Below, piece by piece: positions 8,889-18,711 of a stretch of 64,000 bases of DNA. Source of the DNA: Microseira sp003486305 (lineage in GTDB: Bacteria > Cyanobacteriota > Cyanobacteriia > Cyanobacteriales > Aerosakkonemataceae); assembly GCA_031969655.1 (NCBI GenBank), contig DALYJX010000006.1, forward strand, positions 1 to 64,000. Reading direction: 5' to 3'. Every line of letters begins with the position of its first letter. Within the stretch, counting starts at the first letter, position 1. A program made the translations under genes and the position numbers. The notes beneath the pieces were generated by a model. That model searched no databases, was not told where the DNA came from, and saw only the letters and a list, made by a program, of their open reading frames with translations.

Positions 8889-9872
8889 TTAAGTATTTTC
8901 TAACTTTTCTAAGCGCCTGACCCATTCGGGAGGATTGGGTACGGGATGATAATCGGTATCGAGGCGCACTTCCACTCCTTGAGGAGTAAAGCCAGAACAT
9001 TCTATTTCCCTTAACCAAAGGTCGTGTAAGTATGGTTGTGCTTCCTCTGCGACAATGAAGACGAATGAGAGCGTATCAAAAGGTTGGTTTTCAAAGGCTT
9101 GGAAGTGTCTTGCGGCGCAGTAGTCTGACATCTCGCTATAAGTAATTTGTTTACCTGCGGGAATGACGACTCTCATGTTACGTTCGCTCGGAACATAAAG
9201 CGCTCTGAGTTCGTTACTGAAAGGGTGAGTGTTGCCGATATAGCCCCCAACACCATAGATACTCATGGCTCGGTGTCCCACTTTAGCTTGTTCTAAGGCG
9301 GTAGCGGGGTCGGCTTTGAGGTCGTGGAATTGAATGAAGCTGATATCGTTTTCTTCATCTCTGAGTAGCCGCCACGGGCCATATTCTAGCCAACGACGGG
9401 ATACCAGATGGTTGTGTCCTTCTCCTTTGAAGGCGCAAGCCCAACCGTGACCGCCATGACCGTCAATAAAACCAGGAGCAATATATTTATCCCAACCACT
9501 ATTTTCACAATTATCAAAAATATCGTAAAAATTAGCTACTGTCCAGGGTAGAGGTGCAAATACCTCTATTATCTCTTCAGCATTAACTAATTCAAAATCG
9601 CTGATTTTGATAGCTACTACTTGTTCCCTAATATCATAATTAATAAATCCTTTATGCTCGATCATATCTCCCCAATACGCACCCACTGTACGCTCATAAT
9701 TTGGTAATAATTTATTTATCCAATCTTTTGTGTCGGTATATTCATTATATCCATCTGTAACTAGCTCTGGTAATTGTTGATTAAACGGTTCCAAGCTATG
9801 ACAAATAGCTTTTATTAATGATATTGCATCTGAACTGCTAAAGCTGATTATTAGATTGACTTTCTGACTCAT
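8889..9872 (-). CDS. Putative immunity protein, GWACAFKGEGH family (copy 2)
   Basis: A 327-aa paralog with HGWACAFKGEGHN, SRRWLEYGPWRLLRDE and FIQFHDLKADPATALEQAKVGH, then a long C-terminal block (VGGYIG, GKQITYSEMSDYCAARHFQAF and LDTDYHPVPNPPEWVRRLE). The region from about residue 140 to the end is almost identical to copy 3 (11463-12446), while the first about 120 residues differ clearly. Identity in the back half and divergence in front suggests recombination or selection for toxin specificity in the N-terminal half. It follows the orphan CT at 9894-10979 by 21 bp. Confidence 0.75.
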   Translation of the reverse strand: MSQKVNLIISFSSSDAISLIKAICHSLEPFNQQLPELVTDGYNEYTDTKDWINKLLPNYERTVGAYWGDMIEHKGFINYDIREQVVAIKISDFELVNAEEIIEVFAPLPWTVANFYDIFDNCENSGWDKYIAPGFIDGHGGHGWACAFKGEGHNHLVSRRWLEYGPWRLLRDEENDISFIQFHDLKADPATALEQAKVGHRAMSIYGVGGYIGNTHPFSNELRALYVPSERNMRVVIPAGKQITYSEMSDYCAARHFQAFENQPFDTLSFVFIVAEEAQPYLHDLWLREIECSGFTPQGVEVRLDTDYHPVPNPPEWVRRLEKLENT

Positions 9873-9893
9873 TGTTTTAATCCTAATACAAAG

Positions 9894-10979
9894 TTAAGGG
9901 GCGTTAATAGAATTATTAGATGGTGTGAAATTAAGCCATTGGCTTAATTTTTGCTCTTCTAAATCACTTATATTGTTTTTATTAATTAGTTTTTTTTCTC
10001 CTTTACTGTTAATAATCTCAAAGGAAAGGATATCTCTGTTGCTTGGTCTGTTTAATTCTGCAATCATCCATTTTCTATTAGCTTTCACTCCTTCAGGAGT
10101 AGCAAAAGTATACATGACTTGCTTAGGTCTAAACTTTTTCCCATCTTTTTCAATAATCACGGGAGTATCTTGTGGACTTTTACTTAGTGGTTCGCCTCCA
10201 GCTATTTTCTCATCTATACGTCTGTTGTGCTGAACGATTTGAATATTGTCGTCAAACTGAGTAATTTGATCGGCACCGAGTTTACCTGATACGTGTTTGT
10301 GTTCGCGAATCGTAGCACTATTTTCAGAGCCAAAAACTTCGTCAAAACGTCGATTTTCTTTAGTCTCAAGCTCAATCCCATAATTTATTCTAGCATCTTC
10401 TACACTCAAAACAGCTTGAGTAGTATTAGGCACTTGTTTTCCTGAATTAGGATCTATTCTGCTGGGCGCAAACTCTTGTTGATACCAACTCTCTGAAAAG
10501 TCTCCTTGACTTTGAACGTCTAAACTTTCAGCAATCTGCCTCATTTTTTGGTACCTGAGTTCTGAAGTAGCTTGTGAGTTGATTAAATTCAATAATTCGG
10601 GTCGATAATGGTCTTTAAATTCGCGGCGCACATCACTCACAGCCCTTCCTTGGAATTTAAGAGTTCCCATAAAATCAATCATTTCTTGTTCGCTGCTAAC
10701 AATCTTTTCTCGAATTAACACGTTAGCCCACTTACGAGTAGAACTTTCTTGACCATCTTCGCGCTCTCTTGTTAGTCTGTCCCAAACCTGCTCAACAGAA
10801 GCATTGTCAGCAAATTTTTCTACCTCTGCATTGGGTGTTATTCTGTTTTGTAAAGCTTTGATGCGATCGCTCTCTTTGATCGGAGCGGTAAGCGCTCGTA
10901 ATTGAATCGTAATTGAGGCGAGACTTCGCCCTCGCAATCTCGTAATTGTTGATGCGATCGCTCTCTTCGATCCCAACAC
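9894..10979 (-). CDS. Orphan toxin C-terminal nuclease cassette (D..ExK)
   Basis: After IKALQNRITPNAEVEKFADN (boundary, about residues 43-62) comes VWDRLTREREDGQESSTRK, GRAVSDVRREFKDHYRP, a QSQGDFSESWYQ segment and the nuclease core RRFDEVFGSENSATIREHK with VSGKLGADQITQFDDN. This closely matches the C-terminus of the 1765-aa toxin just upstream, so it is a second tip for the same toxin. The peptide before the boundary is translated from GCGATCGC-rich repeat DNA, and no good start codon or ribosome site exists. It probably functions by recombining onto the long toxin, or through readthrough. Cognate immunity gene: 8889-9872. Confidence 0.75.
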   Translation of the reverse strand: MLGSKRAIASTITRLRGRSLASITIQLRALTAPIKESDRIKALQNRITPNAEVEKFADNASVEQVWDRLTREREDGQESSTRKWANVLIREKIVSSEQEMIDFMGTLKFQGRAVSDVRREFKDHYRPELLNLINSQATSELRYQKMRQIAESLDVQSQGDFSESWYQQEFAPSRIDPNSGKQVPNTTQAVLSVEDARINYGIELETKENRRFDEVFGSENSATIREHKHVSGKLGADQITQFDDNIQIVQHNRRIDEKIAGGEPLSKSPQDTPVIIEKDGKKFRPKQVMYTFATPEGVKANRKWMIAELNRPSNRDILSFEIINSKGEKKLINKNNISDLEEQKLSQWLNFTPSNNSINAP

Positions 10980-11436
10980 GATCGCGATCGCTTGTTAGTC
11001 TTTCCCAAACCTGCTCAACAGAAGCATTGTCAGCAAATTTTTCAACCTCTGCACTGGGTGCTATTCTGTTTTGTAAAGCTTTGATGCGATCGCTCTCTTT
11101 GATCGGAGCGGTAAGCGCTCGTAATTGAATCGTAATTGAGGCGAGACTTCGCCCTCGCAATCTCGTAATTGTTGATGCGATCGCTCTCTTCGATCCCAAC
11201 ACGATCGCGATCGCTTGTTAGTCTTTCCCAAACCTGCTCAACAGAAGCATTGTCAGCAAATTTTTCAACCTCTGCACTGGGTGCTATTCTGTTTTGTAAA
11301 GCTTTGATGCGATCGCCCTCTTTGATCGCAGCGGTAAGCGCTCGTAATTGAATCGTAATTGAGGCGATCGCTCGCCCTCGCAATCTCGTAATTGTTGATG
11401 CGATCGCTCTCTATTAATCAGACCGCGAGGGCGTGA
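10768..11436. repeat. Three tandem 223-bp copies of the toxin CT-boundary sequence
   Basis: The sequence beginning CTTGTTAGTCT recurs at 10768, 10991 and 11214, a period of exactly 223 bp; copies two and three are nearly identical. Each unit contains the code (minus strand) for IKALQNRI..AEVEKFADNASVEQVWERLT plus GCGATCGC-rich filler. The third copy decays before the immunity gene at 11463. Related single or double copies sit at about 6335-6730 and 8640-8870. These are plausible recombination substrates for exchanging toxin tips. Confidence 0.9.
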
Positions 11437-11462
11437 GCGAGGCAATTATTAAAACCATCCTT

Positions 11463-12446
11463 TTAAGTATTTTCTGACTCTTCTAAGCGCCTCACCCATT
11501 CAGGAGGATGGGGAACTGGATGATAATCAGTATCGAGGCGAACTTCTACTCCTTGAGGGGTAAAGCCAGAACATTCGATTTCCCTTAACCAAAGGTCGTG
11601 TAAGTATGGTTGTGCTTCCTCTGCGACGATGAAGACAAACGAGAGCGTATCAAAAGGTTGATTTTCAAAGGCTTGAAAGTGTCTCGCCGCGCAGTAGTCT
11701 GACATCTCGCTATAAGTAATTTGTTTCCCTGCGGGAATGACTACTCTCATGTTACGCGCGCTCGGAACGTAAAGCGCTCTGAGGTCGTTACTGAAAGGGT
11801 GAGTTTTGCCAATATAGCCCCCGACACCATAAATGCTCATGGCGCGATGTCCCACTTTAGCTTGCTCTAAGGCGGTAGCGGGGTCAGCGTTGAGGTCGTG
11901 GAATTGAACGAAGCTGATATCGTTTTCTTCATCTCTGAGTAGCCGCCACGGGCCATATTCTAGCCAGCGACGAGATACTAGGTGGTTGTGTCCTTCTCCT
12001 TTGAAGGCGCAAGCCCAACCGTGTTGGAAGTGAAAATCGGCAAAACCGGGAGCGGGGTATTCTTTCCAACCACCTTGACGGGAAAGTTGACAAAAAGCGG
12101 CTACAGTCCAGGGCAGAGGAGCAAGCATTTTCATAACGCTTTCTGCATCAACTAATTCGTAGTCGCTGATTTGAATTTTAACAATTTGTTTGTTGATGTT
12201 GTAACTAATAAAACCTTCTTCATACTCGCCGATAAGACCATATCCCCAATAGGCTCTCGCAGAAAACTTGTAAGTTGGTAACAGTTTATCAATCCAGTCT
12301 TGTGTTTCAGTATGTTCTTCATATCCATCGGTAACTATACTTGGCAATTTCTGATTAAATGGTTTTAAGCTACGACAAATATCTTTCATCAATACCATCG
12401 GTTCTGGACTGCTAAAGCTAGTTTTTAGATTGACTTTCTGGCTCAT
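11463..12446 (-). CDS. Putative immunity protein, GWACAFKGEGH family (copy 3)
   Basis: A 327-aa member lying 21 bp after the stop of the full-length 1765-aa toxin, so it is the best candidate for that toxin's own immunity protein. It has HGWACAFKGEGHN, SRRWLEYGPWRLLRDE, FVQFHDLNADPATALEQAKVGH and ends with LDTDYHPVPHPPEWVRRLEE. No signal peptide, so it should act in the cytosol, which fits a nuclease toxin. The C-terminal two thirds are nearly the same as copy 2, while the front third is distinct. Confidence 0.8.
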   Translation of the reverse strand: MSQKVNLKTSFSSPEPMVLMKDICRSLKPFNQKLPSIVTDGYEEHTETQDWIDKLLPTYKFSARAYWGYGLIGEYEEGFISYNINKQIVKIQISDYELVDAESVMKMLAPLPWTVAAFCQLSRQGGWKEYPAPGFADFHFQHGWACAFKGEGHNHLVSRRWLEYGPWRLLRDEENDISFVQFHDLNADPATALEQAKVGHRAMSIYGVGGYIGKTHPFSNDLRALYVPSARNMRVVIPAGKQITYSEMSDYCAARHFQAFENQPFDTLSFVFIVAEEAQPYLHDLWLREIECSGFTPQGVEVRLDTDYHPVPHPPEWVRRLEESENT

Positions 12447-12467
12447 AGTGTTGGCATTGGTAAAAAC

Positions 12468-15400
12468 TTAAGGGTTGTTTTTGGAGTTATTGGTTGCGGG
12501 ATAAAGCCATTGACTTAAGGCTGGTTCGTTTAACTCACTGATGTTATCAATATCAATTGTTTTAATCTCTCCTTTGCTGTTAATAATTTCAAAAGAAAGG
12601 TATTCTTGGTGATCTCCTAATTCTCCATACATCCACGATCTATTAGCTTTCACTCCCTTTGGCGTGGCAAATGTATACACTAGCTTGTTGGGTCTAAACT
12701 TCTTGCCATCTTTTTCAAGAATCACAGGAGTATCTTGTGGATTTTTACTTAGCGGTTCGCCTCCAGCTAGTTTATCATCTATACGTCGATTGTGCTGAAC
12801 GATTTGAATATTATCCTCAAACTGAGTGATTTGCTCGGCACCCAGCTTACCAGATACGTGCTTGTGTTCGCGAATCGTGGCACTGTTTTCATCCCCAAAG
12901 AGTTCGTCAAAACGTCGATTCTCTTTGGTCTTTAGCTCAATTCCATATTGGGTTTTGGCATCTTGTGTTCCTAAAGTCGCTTGAGTAGTATTAGGAACTT
13001 TAGGCTCGACTCTCCGTCTGAACTCTTCTTGATACCAATCCTCAGAAATAGAACCTTGACTTTGTACGTCTAAACTCTCAGCAATCAGCTTCATTTTTTG
13101 GTACCTCAGTTCTGAGGTAGGTTGTGAGTAGATAAAATTCAATAATTGGGGTCTATAATGGTCTTTAAATTCACGACTGACATCGCTAACCAATCTTCCT
13201 TGGTATTTCATCTTTCCGAGAGTGGCAATAATTTCTGGTTCGCCGCCTTCAACAATTTTATGAGCGATTAACACGTTAACCAACTTTCTCGTCGAACTTT
13301 CATTACCATCCTCATGATTTCTTGTTAGTCTGTTCCAGACATCGTTAACCGAAGCGTTGTCAGCAAATTTTTCTACCTCTGCATTGGCTACTATTCTGTT
13401 TTTTAAAGTTTCAATGCGATCGATTTCTGCGCGCAGTCGATTTTTTTCTTCGTTAAGCTCTCTTATTTGTCTAGTGGTTTCTGGGTTTAAACCTCTAATC
13501 ACTTGCGACCGTGCTTCATTATCCGATAGACCCCTTGCATTTCTTAGGTTGTTTATTCGGATTTCTATATCGTCATTCAGAGGCTTGAGCAGATCTTCAA
13601 TTTGCTTTATTCTCTGTTTTCGTTGCTCGATTAATTTAGGTGCGACTTCATTTCTAATTTCAGTTAAGCCCTCCCGATCGATTTTCGCAAGACTGTACAA
13701 AAGATCGGAGTCTTGTGTAGCCAAATATGGAGTTAGCAACCAGTTTTCTTGTTGTTGTTGCATTTTGGCAGCATATGTTTTTTTGAATTCAGGAGAGAGT
13801 TCAATTAATTCCTGCGTAGCTGAAATATCTTCGTGCCATTTTTTGAGTTCTCTAAATCCATCATTTCCTAATCGGGTATTGTTGCTTGTTAATCCCGCTT
13901 CTAACTCTTTAAATAATTCGGCTTTTAATTGTTGGATATCGGCAGCTAATTGTTTTTTGTCACTCTCAATTTGTTTTTCAACAGATTCTAGTGGGTTATC
14001 AGAGTTATAAAGATTCTCTTCAGCTTCTCGGAGTTGAGTGTTTCTTGTTGCGATTTTTTCTACTTTTGTAGATAGATTTTGCCGCAAATTCTCCGGCATA
14101 ATTTGTTCTATAGTTATTGTTAATTGTTTGCTGGTTTCTTCTACTATCTTGAAGAAATTCCTTGCTCCAGGATCGATCTCGGCAGCGATGAAACCTTTGC
14201 CCGGACTGGTATCCATCGCCGCCAAGTTTTTTTCGTGGCGAACAATCTGAGCTTCAAAGGAAGCGATTTCTGCTTCTAGTTGGGAGCGAATTGCTGCATC
14301 GTCGGTTTGAGAGAGTCTCGCTTGCCGCTCAGCAATGACTTGAGGTAATTTTTCTAACTCTAGTTTGGCTTCCCAAGCTATTGTTCCGACGCGAGGTTCG
14401 CCATTGCGACGTATCCAATTTCTGAGCCGCTCCCACAGGAGACGAATTTTTCCCAGCAAACCGCTATAGCGCACCATCAAGCGCGCTGTGGCAATATGTA
14501 GTTGAATGTCAACGGCTCTGGCTGTCGCTCCGACACCGATGCTCACGTCGGGTTGGTAGTAAACCCGCACCGAAGAACCGCTTATGGCTGAGTCGGCAAA
14601 GATGGGAACGCGACGACGTAAGTCATCTGGTAAAGCGTTAGTTAATTCCTGTAACCGTTTGGGGTCAATAGGAGGATTGGAAGTGGTCGGTGCGGCAGGT
14701 TTAGCCGGAGTGGAGTCATTTTGCGGGCGGTTAGCCGATTCAGGAGCGCCCGTTTCTGGTTTTGGTTTGGCAGAGCCTCCTGACGCGAGATCTTTAGCCC
14801 CATAAGCAATCAACCCGCCATTAATCGCCAAGAACGAGAGAATCCTGACTATTGCCGTCACTTTCTCGCTGCGGCTCATCCCCTCACTGTCAAGAATCTG
14901 CTCGATTTGCCCGACTCCCTCAACACTGAGCAAGACACCAGAAATCGCATCGCTGGTAAATTCGGTATAAATCAAAAACTTGCCAGCAGATTGGGCCGCC
15001 TCTGCTCCTTTGCGACCGATTTGTTGAAACGCTCTGGTTCCCACTGCCAAGCTCGAAGCCAGCCCAAATATATCGATGGCGATTCGCATCCCGCTCGGTC
15101 GCGCCTGCTGTAACTCATCGGCAATACTGACCGCGCTCGATATTCCTCCAGCCGCAGTAGCAGCAGCGAACAGATAGGGAACCGCCACTTGAGCGCCTGG
15201 AATCACCAGAGCTGCGATGCCCAATCCCGTCAATCCCAGAGATGCCCATCCCGTCGTGCTTGCCAAACCTCCCAAGAAAGATGTGCCATCAGTTTCCAGC
15301 GTGCGACTGAGAGATTGTATTCCTTTCCGATTGGCAGGGATTTCTAACTTAATCAGCCCCTTGGGATAGGAATTGTCCCTACTGAAGTTGTTGATGGCTT

Positions 15401-17765
15401 CCTCGACATTAGCTCCCCCATACTCGTTTTCCGATGCGCCAGGAGTCAGGTCAAGCAGTTTTATTCGTTTGGGGTCGCCCGCATCGGGGCCGATAAACAG
15501 CGCTAACCCCATCGGTTGTGCCGTTTCCGGGTTGAGATAGACCGCTCGAATCGCAACTTCTTTGTCTTTGGCTATTTTGTCAATGTCGCTGTCTACCTGC
15601 CCCAGATATTGACGAAATTGCTCGGTTTGCTTGAATTGTTTGGGATCTTGTACTACTTGTCGGTATTGAGCAACCGTTCCCAAAGGTTTTCCTGATGCGT
15701 CTAACTCCTCGCAGATGATAGTGTAAACTCCTGGACTGGTGATGAGCCAGTTTGCCGAGTTGCTATTGCTTTCTAGACTCAGTACGTCTCGATCTTGAAA
15801 TTTGGTGCGAGGAAAGCCGTTAAAGTTGTAATTTTCAGTATAAATCGACCAATCCCAGTTTTCGGGTCTGACGTACCAGCGATAGCCTTTGGCGTTGGGG
15901 CTGGCGACGACGCTATAAGTTTCTCGCGCATAATTGGGCGCAGTTCCGGCTCTTGCAGGATTGGGCGCGGTGCTAGTGATGTAGGGAATGCCGACCTTTT
16001 GGTCACTCACCCCGTTTTGAGCGATTTCTAGGTGCTTGATTTCCAGCCCCGCGCGAAAGCGCTCGTAATCGTAAGCTGGGATTTGGTTAAATGCCGACTC
16101 TAAAAATTCTGAAGTTTCTTTGACTACTTGGTCGTATTGGTAATAAGTAATATTCCCGTTGGGCGATCGCACTTCCAAAACGACTGTATGGCGACCTGGG
16201 AAGTCCCATGTAGCGTTTTCCCATACAGCACGATTGGGTCCGTCCACTTTTTCTGAAGTCAATAGACCTTGAGCGCGACGGCTTTGAACTGATTGGGGGT
16301 CGTTAAGAACGTACCAACTATACCGATTGAGATCTTCACCAATCGACTGTCCCCGATTGAACGAGTAGGTTACTTTTGTCCCCGGTACTACCTCTAATAA
16401 AGGAGGATTCACGGCAATGCCAGCAGAAGTGCTTCCCAGTTCTACTGGACTCTCCTGTCTGACGACCTTCTTGTTAACAGTAACTTCAGGTGTATCTGGA
16501 ACTGTGATAGATGGATTGGTGGATAATATGCCATCCTCAAGAGTCCTGACATTACTTTGAATGAACAAGTTATCTGGGTCAAGTTCCAAAGCTTGTCTGT
16601 AGGATTGGAGCGCTTCTTTAAATCGACCTAAGCGACGGAGAACGTCTCCCCGATTATTCAAAGCCCCAGATCGATTACCTCCTTGACCCCAATCATTATC
16701 CAATGCTAAAGCTCTTTCATAAAAAGAAAGGGCTTCATCGAGTCGATTTAAAAACCCTAAAGCAACACCTATGTTATACCAAATCAGAGAAACATTTGGG
16801 GCAAACTTTAGCGCAGCTTGAAATAATTCCAGCGCTCTTTGATAATTTTTCTGCTCTAACTGTGCGCCACCTAAAAACAATAACCTCTGGGCTTCATCTA
16901 AGGGATTTGCTCTGGTCTGGCTGGAATTCGCTCCGGGTGCGCCTGATGTACTTGGAGTTGCAGTTCCTAACCCCGCCACTGCCCGCTCTAAAGTAGCCTC
17001 ATATTCGCTTAAATTCGTACTATAAATGTCGCTGATAACACCAACGCGATCGCGATCTTCTGGTTTGAGTTTCTCTAATAACCTAGCAATTCTTAGAAGT
17101 TGCTGATAGCGTGATGGATACCTAATGATTTGGTCGCGTCCACCCAGTTGAGCTAATATTTCTGGGTTTAACCTTTCTAATTGTGTTTTAAGAGCAACGA
17201 TATCTCTGATAATTTCGAGAAAGATACGAGGTTGTTTAGGAGTAGGAAGTTCTAAGTCAACCAATAATTCTCCTGTACGCTTTCTATACCTCTCGACAGC
17301 TTCTGCCCATATCACTACCTGCAACAACTGACCGTCACCGAGGGCTAAAAGCTCGTGCCGTATCTGCTCTAGCTCTTGTTTTGCTTGCTCGTCCAATTTA
17401 AGCGAAGTTTGAGTTTGAACTAGCGGGGAATGCTGGGATATAACTGCTGGTTTCTCAGAGTCAGTAGACTCTGATATGGCGTCATTTAAGTCCCCAGACA
17501 TCCCAACAGTCAGCTTGGCTTCGGTCTTTTGCTCAAGACGAGGTTCTACTGTGACTCGACTCCAGTTTACGGCGCGCCTCGTTCCCGTCGGTTGTAGCGA
17601 TCGCGCCATTTCCTCCAGAGATGGGTCATATTCTAGAGATGGGCCATACCCCAGAGATGGGCAATAAATTGAGCTATAATCTATTTCCTTGCCAGAGCCG
17701 CTATAGAGTTCCCAATTGGGAGAATTCGAGCCAGGTTTTCTCTTGGGTTGCTGCTCTTTACTCAT
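12468..17765 (-). CDS. Full-length polymorphic toxin, putative CIS cargo, C-terminal nuclease
   Basis: A 1765-aa modular toxin. Residues 1-75 form a tag-like N-terminus (MSKEQQP, EIDYSSIY, repeated PSLGYGPSLEYDPSLE, then NWSRVTVEPR), shared with the 1772-aa toxin and, in its last motif, with the DUF4157 effector at 61.5 kb. TPRs lie at about 288-412, two Ig/PKD-like beta domains at about 456-555 and 593-710, hydrophobic segments at about 837-875 and 960-980, and a pre-toxin region with a helical part from about 1055. The boundary NAEVEKFADN is near 1460 and the nuclease core RRFDELFGDENSATIREHK near 1615-1633 (D and E-x-K of the PD-(D/E)XK kind). No Sec signal. Divergent from an ATPase gene fragment. 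Delivery by the CIS is inferred. Confidence 0.82.
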   Translation of the reverse strand: MSKEQQPKRKPGSNSPNWELYSGSGKEIDYSSIYCPSLGYGPSLEYDPSLEEMARSLQPTGTRRAVNWSRVTVEPRLEQKTEAKLTVGMSGDLNDAISESTDSEKPAVISQHSPLVQTQTSLKLDEQAKQELEQIRHELLALGDGQLLQVVIWAEAVERYRKRTGELLVDLELPTPKQPRIFLEIIRDIVALKTQLERLNPEILAQLGGRDQIIRYPSRYQQLLRIARLLEKLKPEDRDRVGVISDIYSTNLSEYEATLERAVAGLGTATPSTSGAPGANSSQTRANPLDEAQRLLFLGGAQLEQKNYQRALELFQAALKFAPNVSLIWYNIGVALGFLNRLDEALSFYERALALDNDWGQGGNRSGALNNRGDVLRRLGRFKEALQSYRQALELDPDNLFIQSNVRTLEDGILSTNPSITVPDTPEVTVNKKVVRQESPVELGSTSAGIAVNPPLLEVVPGTKVTYSFNRGQSIGEDLNRYSWYVLNDPQSVQSRRAQGLLTSEKVDGPNRAVWENATWDFPGRHTVVLEVRSPNGNITYYQYDQVVKETSEFLESAFNQIPAYDYERFRAGLEIKHLEIAQNGVSDQKVGIPYITSTAPNPARAGTAPNYARETYSVVASPNAKGYRWYVRPENWDWSIYTENYNFNGFPRTKFQDRDVLSLESNSNSANWLITSPGVYTIICEELDASGKPLGTVAQYRQVVQDPKQFKQTEQFRQYLGQVDSDIDKIAKDKEVAIRAVYLNPETAQPMGLALFIGPDAGDPKRIKLLDLTPGASENEYGGANVEEAINNFSRDNSYPKGLIKLEIPANRKGIQSLSRTLETDGTSFLGGLASTTGWASLGLTGLGIAALVIPGAQVAVPYLFAAATAAGGISSAVSIADELQQARPSGMRIAIDIFGLASSLAVGTRAFQQIGRKGAEAAQSAGKFLIYTEFTSDAISGVLLSVEGVGQIEQILDSEGMSRSEKVTAIVRILSFLAINGGLIAYGAKDLASGGSAKPKPETGAPESANRPQNDSTPAKPAAPTTSNPPIDPKRLQELTNALPDDLRRRVPIFADSAISGSSVRVYYQPDVSIGVGATARAVDIQLHIATARLMVRYSGLLGKIRLLWERLRNWIRRNGEPRVGTIAWEAKLELEKLPQVIAERQARLSQTDDAAIRSQLEAEIASFEAQIVRHEKNLAAMDTSPGKGFIAAEIDPGARNFFKIVEETSKQLTITIEQIMPENLRQNLSTKVEKIATRNTQLREAEENLYNSDNPLESVEKQIESDKKQLAADIQQLKAELFKELEAGLTSNNTRLGNDGFRELKKWHEDISATQELIELSPEFKKTYAAKMQQQQENWLLTPYLATQDSDLLYSLAKIDREGLTEIRNEVAPKLIEQRKQRIKQIEDLLKPLNDDIEIRINNLRNARGLSDNEARSQVIRGLNPETTRQIRELNEEKNRLRAEIDRIETLKNRIVANAEVEKFADNASVNDVWNRLTRNHEDGNESSTRKLVNVLIAHKIVEGGEPEIIATLGKMKYQGRLVSDVSREFKDHYRPQLLNFIYSQPTSELRYQKMKLIAESLDVQSQGSISEDWYQEEFRRRVEPKVPNTTQATLGTQDAKTQYGIELKTKENRRFDELFGDENSATIREHKHVSGKLGAEQITQFEDNIQIVQHNRRIDDKLAGGEPLSKNPQDTPVILEKDGKKFRPNKLVYTFATPKGVKANRSWMYGELGDHQEYLSFEIINSKGEIKTIDIDNISELNEPALSQWLYPATNNSKNNP

Positions 17766-18033
17766 TGGGACTCTTCTCCCAGTCTAGGTAATGGCAATTG
17801 GGCCGATGGTGTAATATCACACCCCTTACAATACAACAGAAAAGATTTCAATTGATTGGTTTGGACGGGCAAAAATGTTTGACTCCTCCCGCATCTATTG
17901 CCAACAGGGAATCAAACCGATAAACTGCATAACAGACCTTGAGTTATTTGTCAATAATTAAAATTTAGCTGTTTTGAGCTTTCCCTAGAGGTCAGATCTC
18001 TCTACCAAAAAAACCAACTCAAACTAAACTTAA
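17766..18033. promoter_or_regulatory. Bidirectional toxin/ATPase promoter region, duplicated
   Basis: The 268-bp gap between divergent toxin and AAA+ genes. From about 17820 it is nearly identical to 58891-59106, the corresponding gap at the other long toxin. Conservation of the whole gap in both copies suggests it carries the start signals for both genes; I cannot place a convincing -35/-10 pair. The sequence close to the ATPase start (ACTAAACTTAA) has no strong Shine-Dalgarno. Confidence 0.55.
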
Positions 18034-18711
18034 ATGAACGTAAAAAAAACAAGCCAATGGCAGGATGCCAATATTAAATACCTGATGGCATCGGTAGCAG
18101 TAATCGAGCAAATATTATCAAGTTATATTGCCGAACCGGAAAATTGCCTGCGCGATTTAAAGGTAGAACAAGCCAGATTGGAACTGATGGCAGCGGCGTC
18201 AGCAATGACTGAACCATCGGCATTACAAGAACTGGCGATTAGATTCAATTTATCAGATTTTGAGCGAGATGTATTGCTGTTATGTGCGGGCATGGAATTA
18301 CAGCCAAACTTTGACAGTTTGTGCGGCAATGCTCAGGGCGATGGGCAGCTAAGTTATCCTACGTTTAATCTGGCAATGTCGGTTTTTGCCGCACCCCATT
18401 GGAATGCTATTTCTCCCAATCGTCCGTTACGACGCTGGCAATTAATTGAAGTTGTGCGCGGTAAAACTCTTACTTATAGTCCGTTGCGAATTAACGAGCG
18501 AATTTTGCACTATTTAATGGGAGTAGATTGTTTAGATGAAGCATTTAAAGGGATTATAGAACCAGTATCGGTAGGCTCTGAGTTGGTGCGCTCAAATCGT
18601 GCGATCGCCAAACAAATAGCCGCAATATTATCGAATAACTGGGGAAATCTTAAACGCAAGTCTAACAGCGCCCCAGCATTTCATGCACGGAAATGCTGTT
18701 TAAATTTTTAG
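18034..18711 (+). pseudogene. Truncated CIS AAA+ ATPase (N-terminal domain only)
   Basis: The first about 190 residues are almost identical to the 724-aa ATPase at 59107-61281 (same start MNVKKTSQWQDANIKYLMAS, then ERDVLLLCAGMELQ and WQLIEVVRGKTLTYSP). After EPVSVG...ELVRS the reading diverges and it stops at residue 225, before any Walker motifs. The break lies close to a perfect 9-bp hairpin. Without the ATPase core it cannot function as an ATPase, though the N-terminal domain could be made. Confidence 0.88.
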
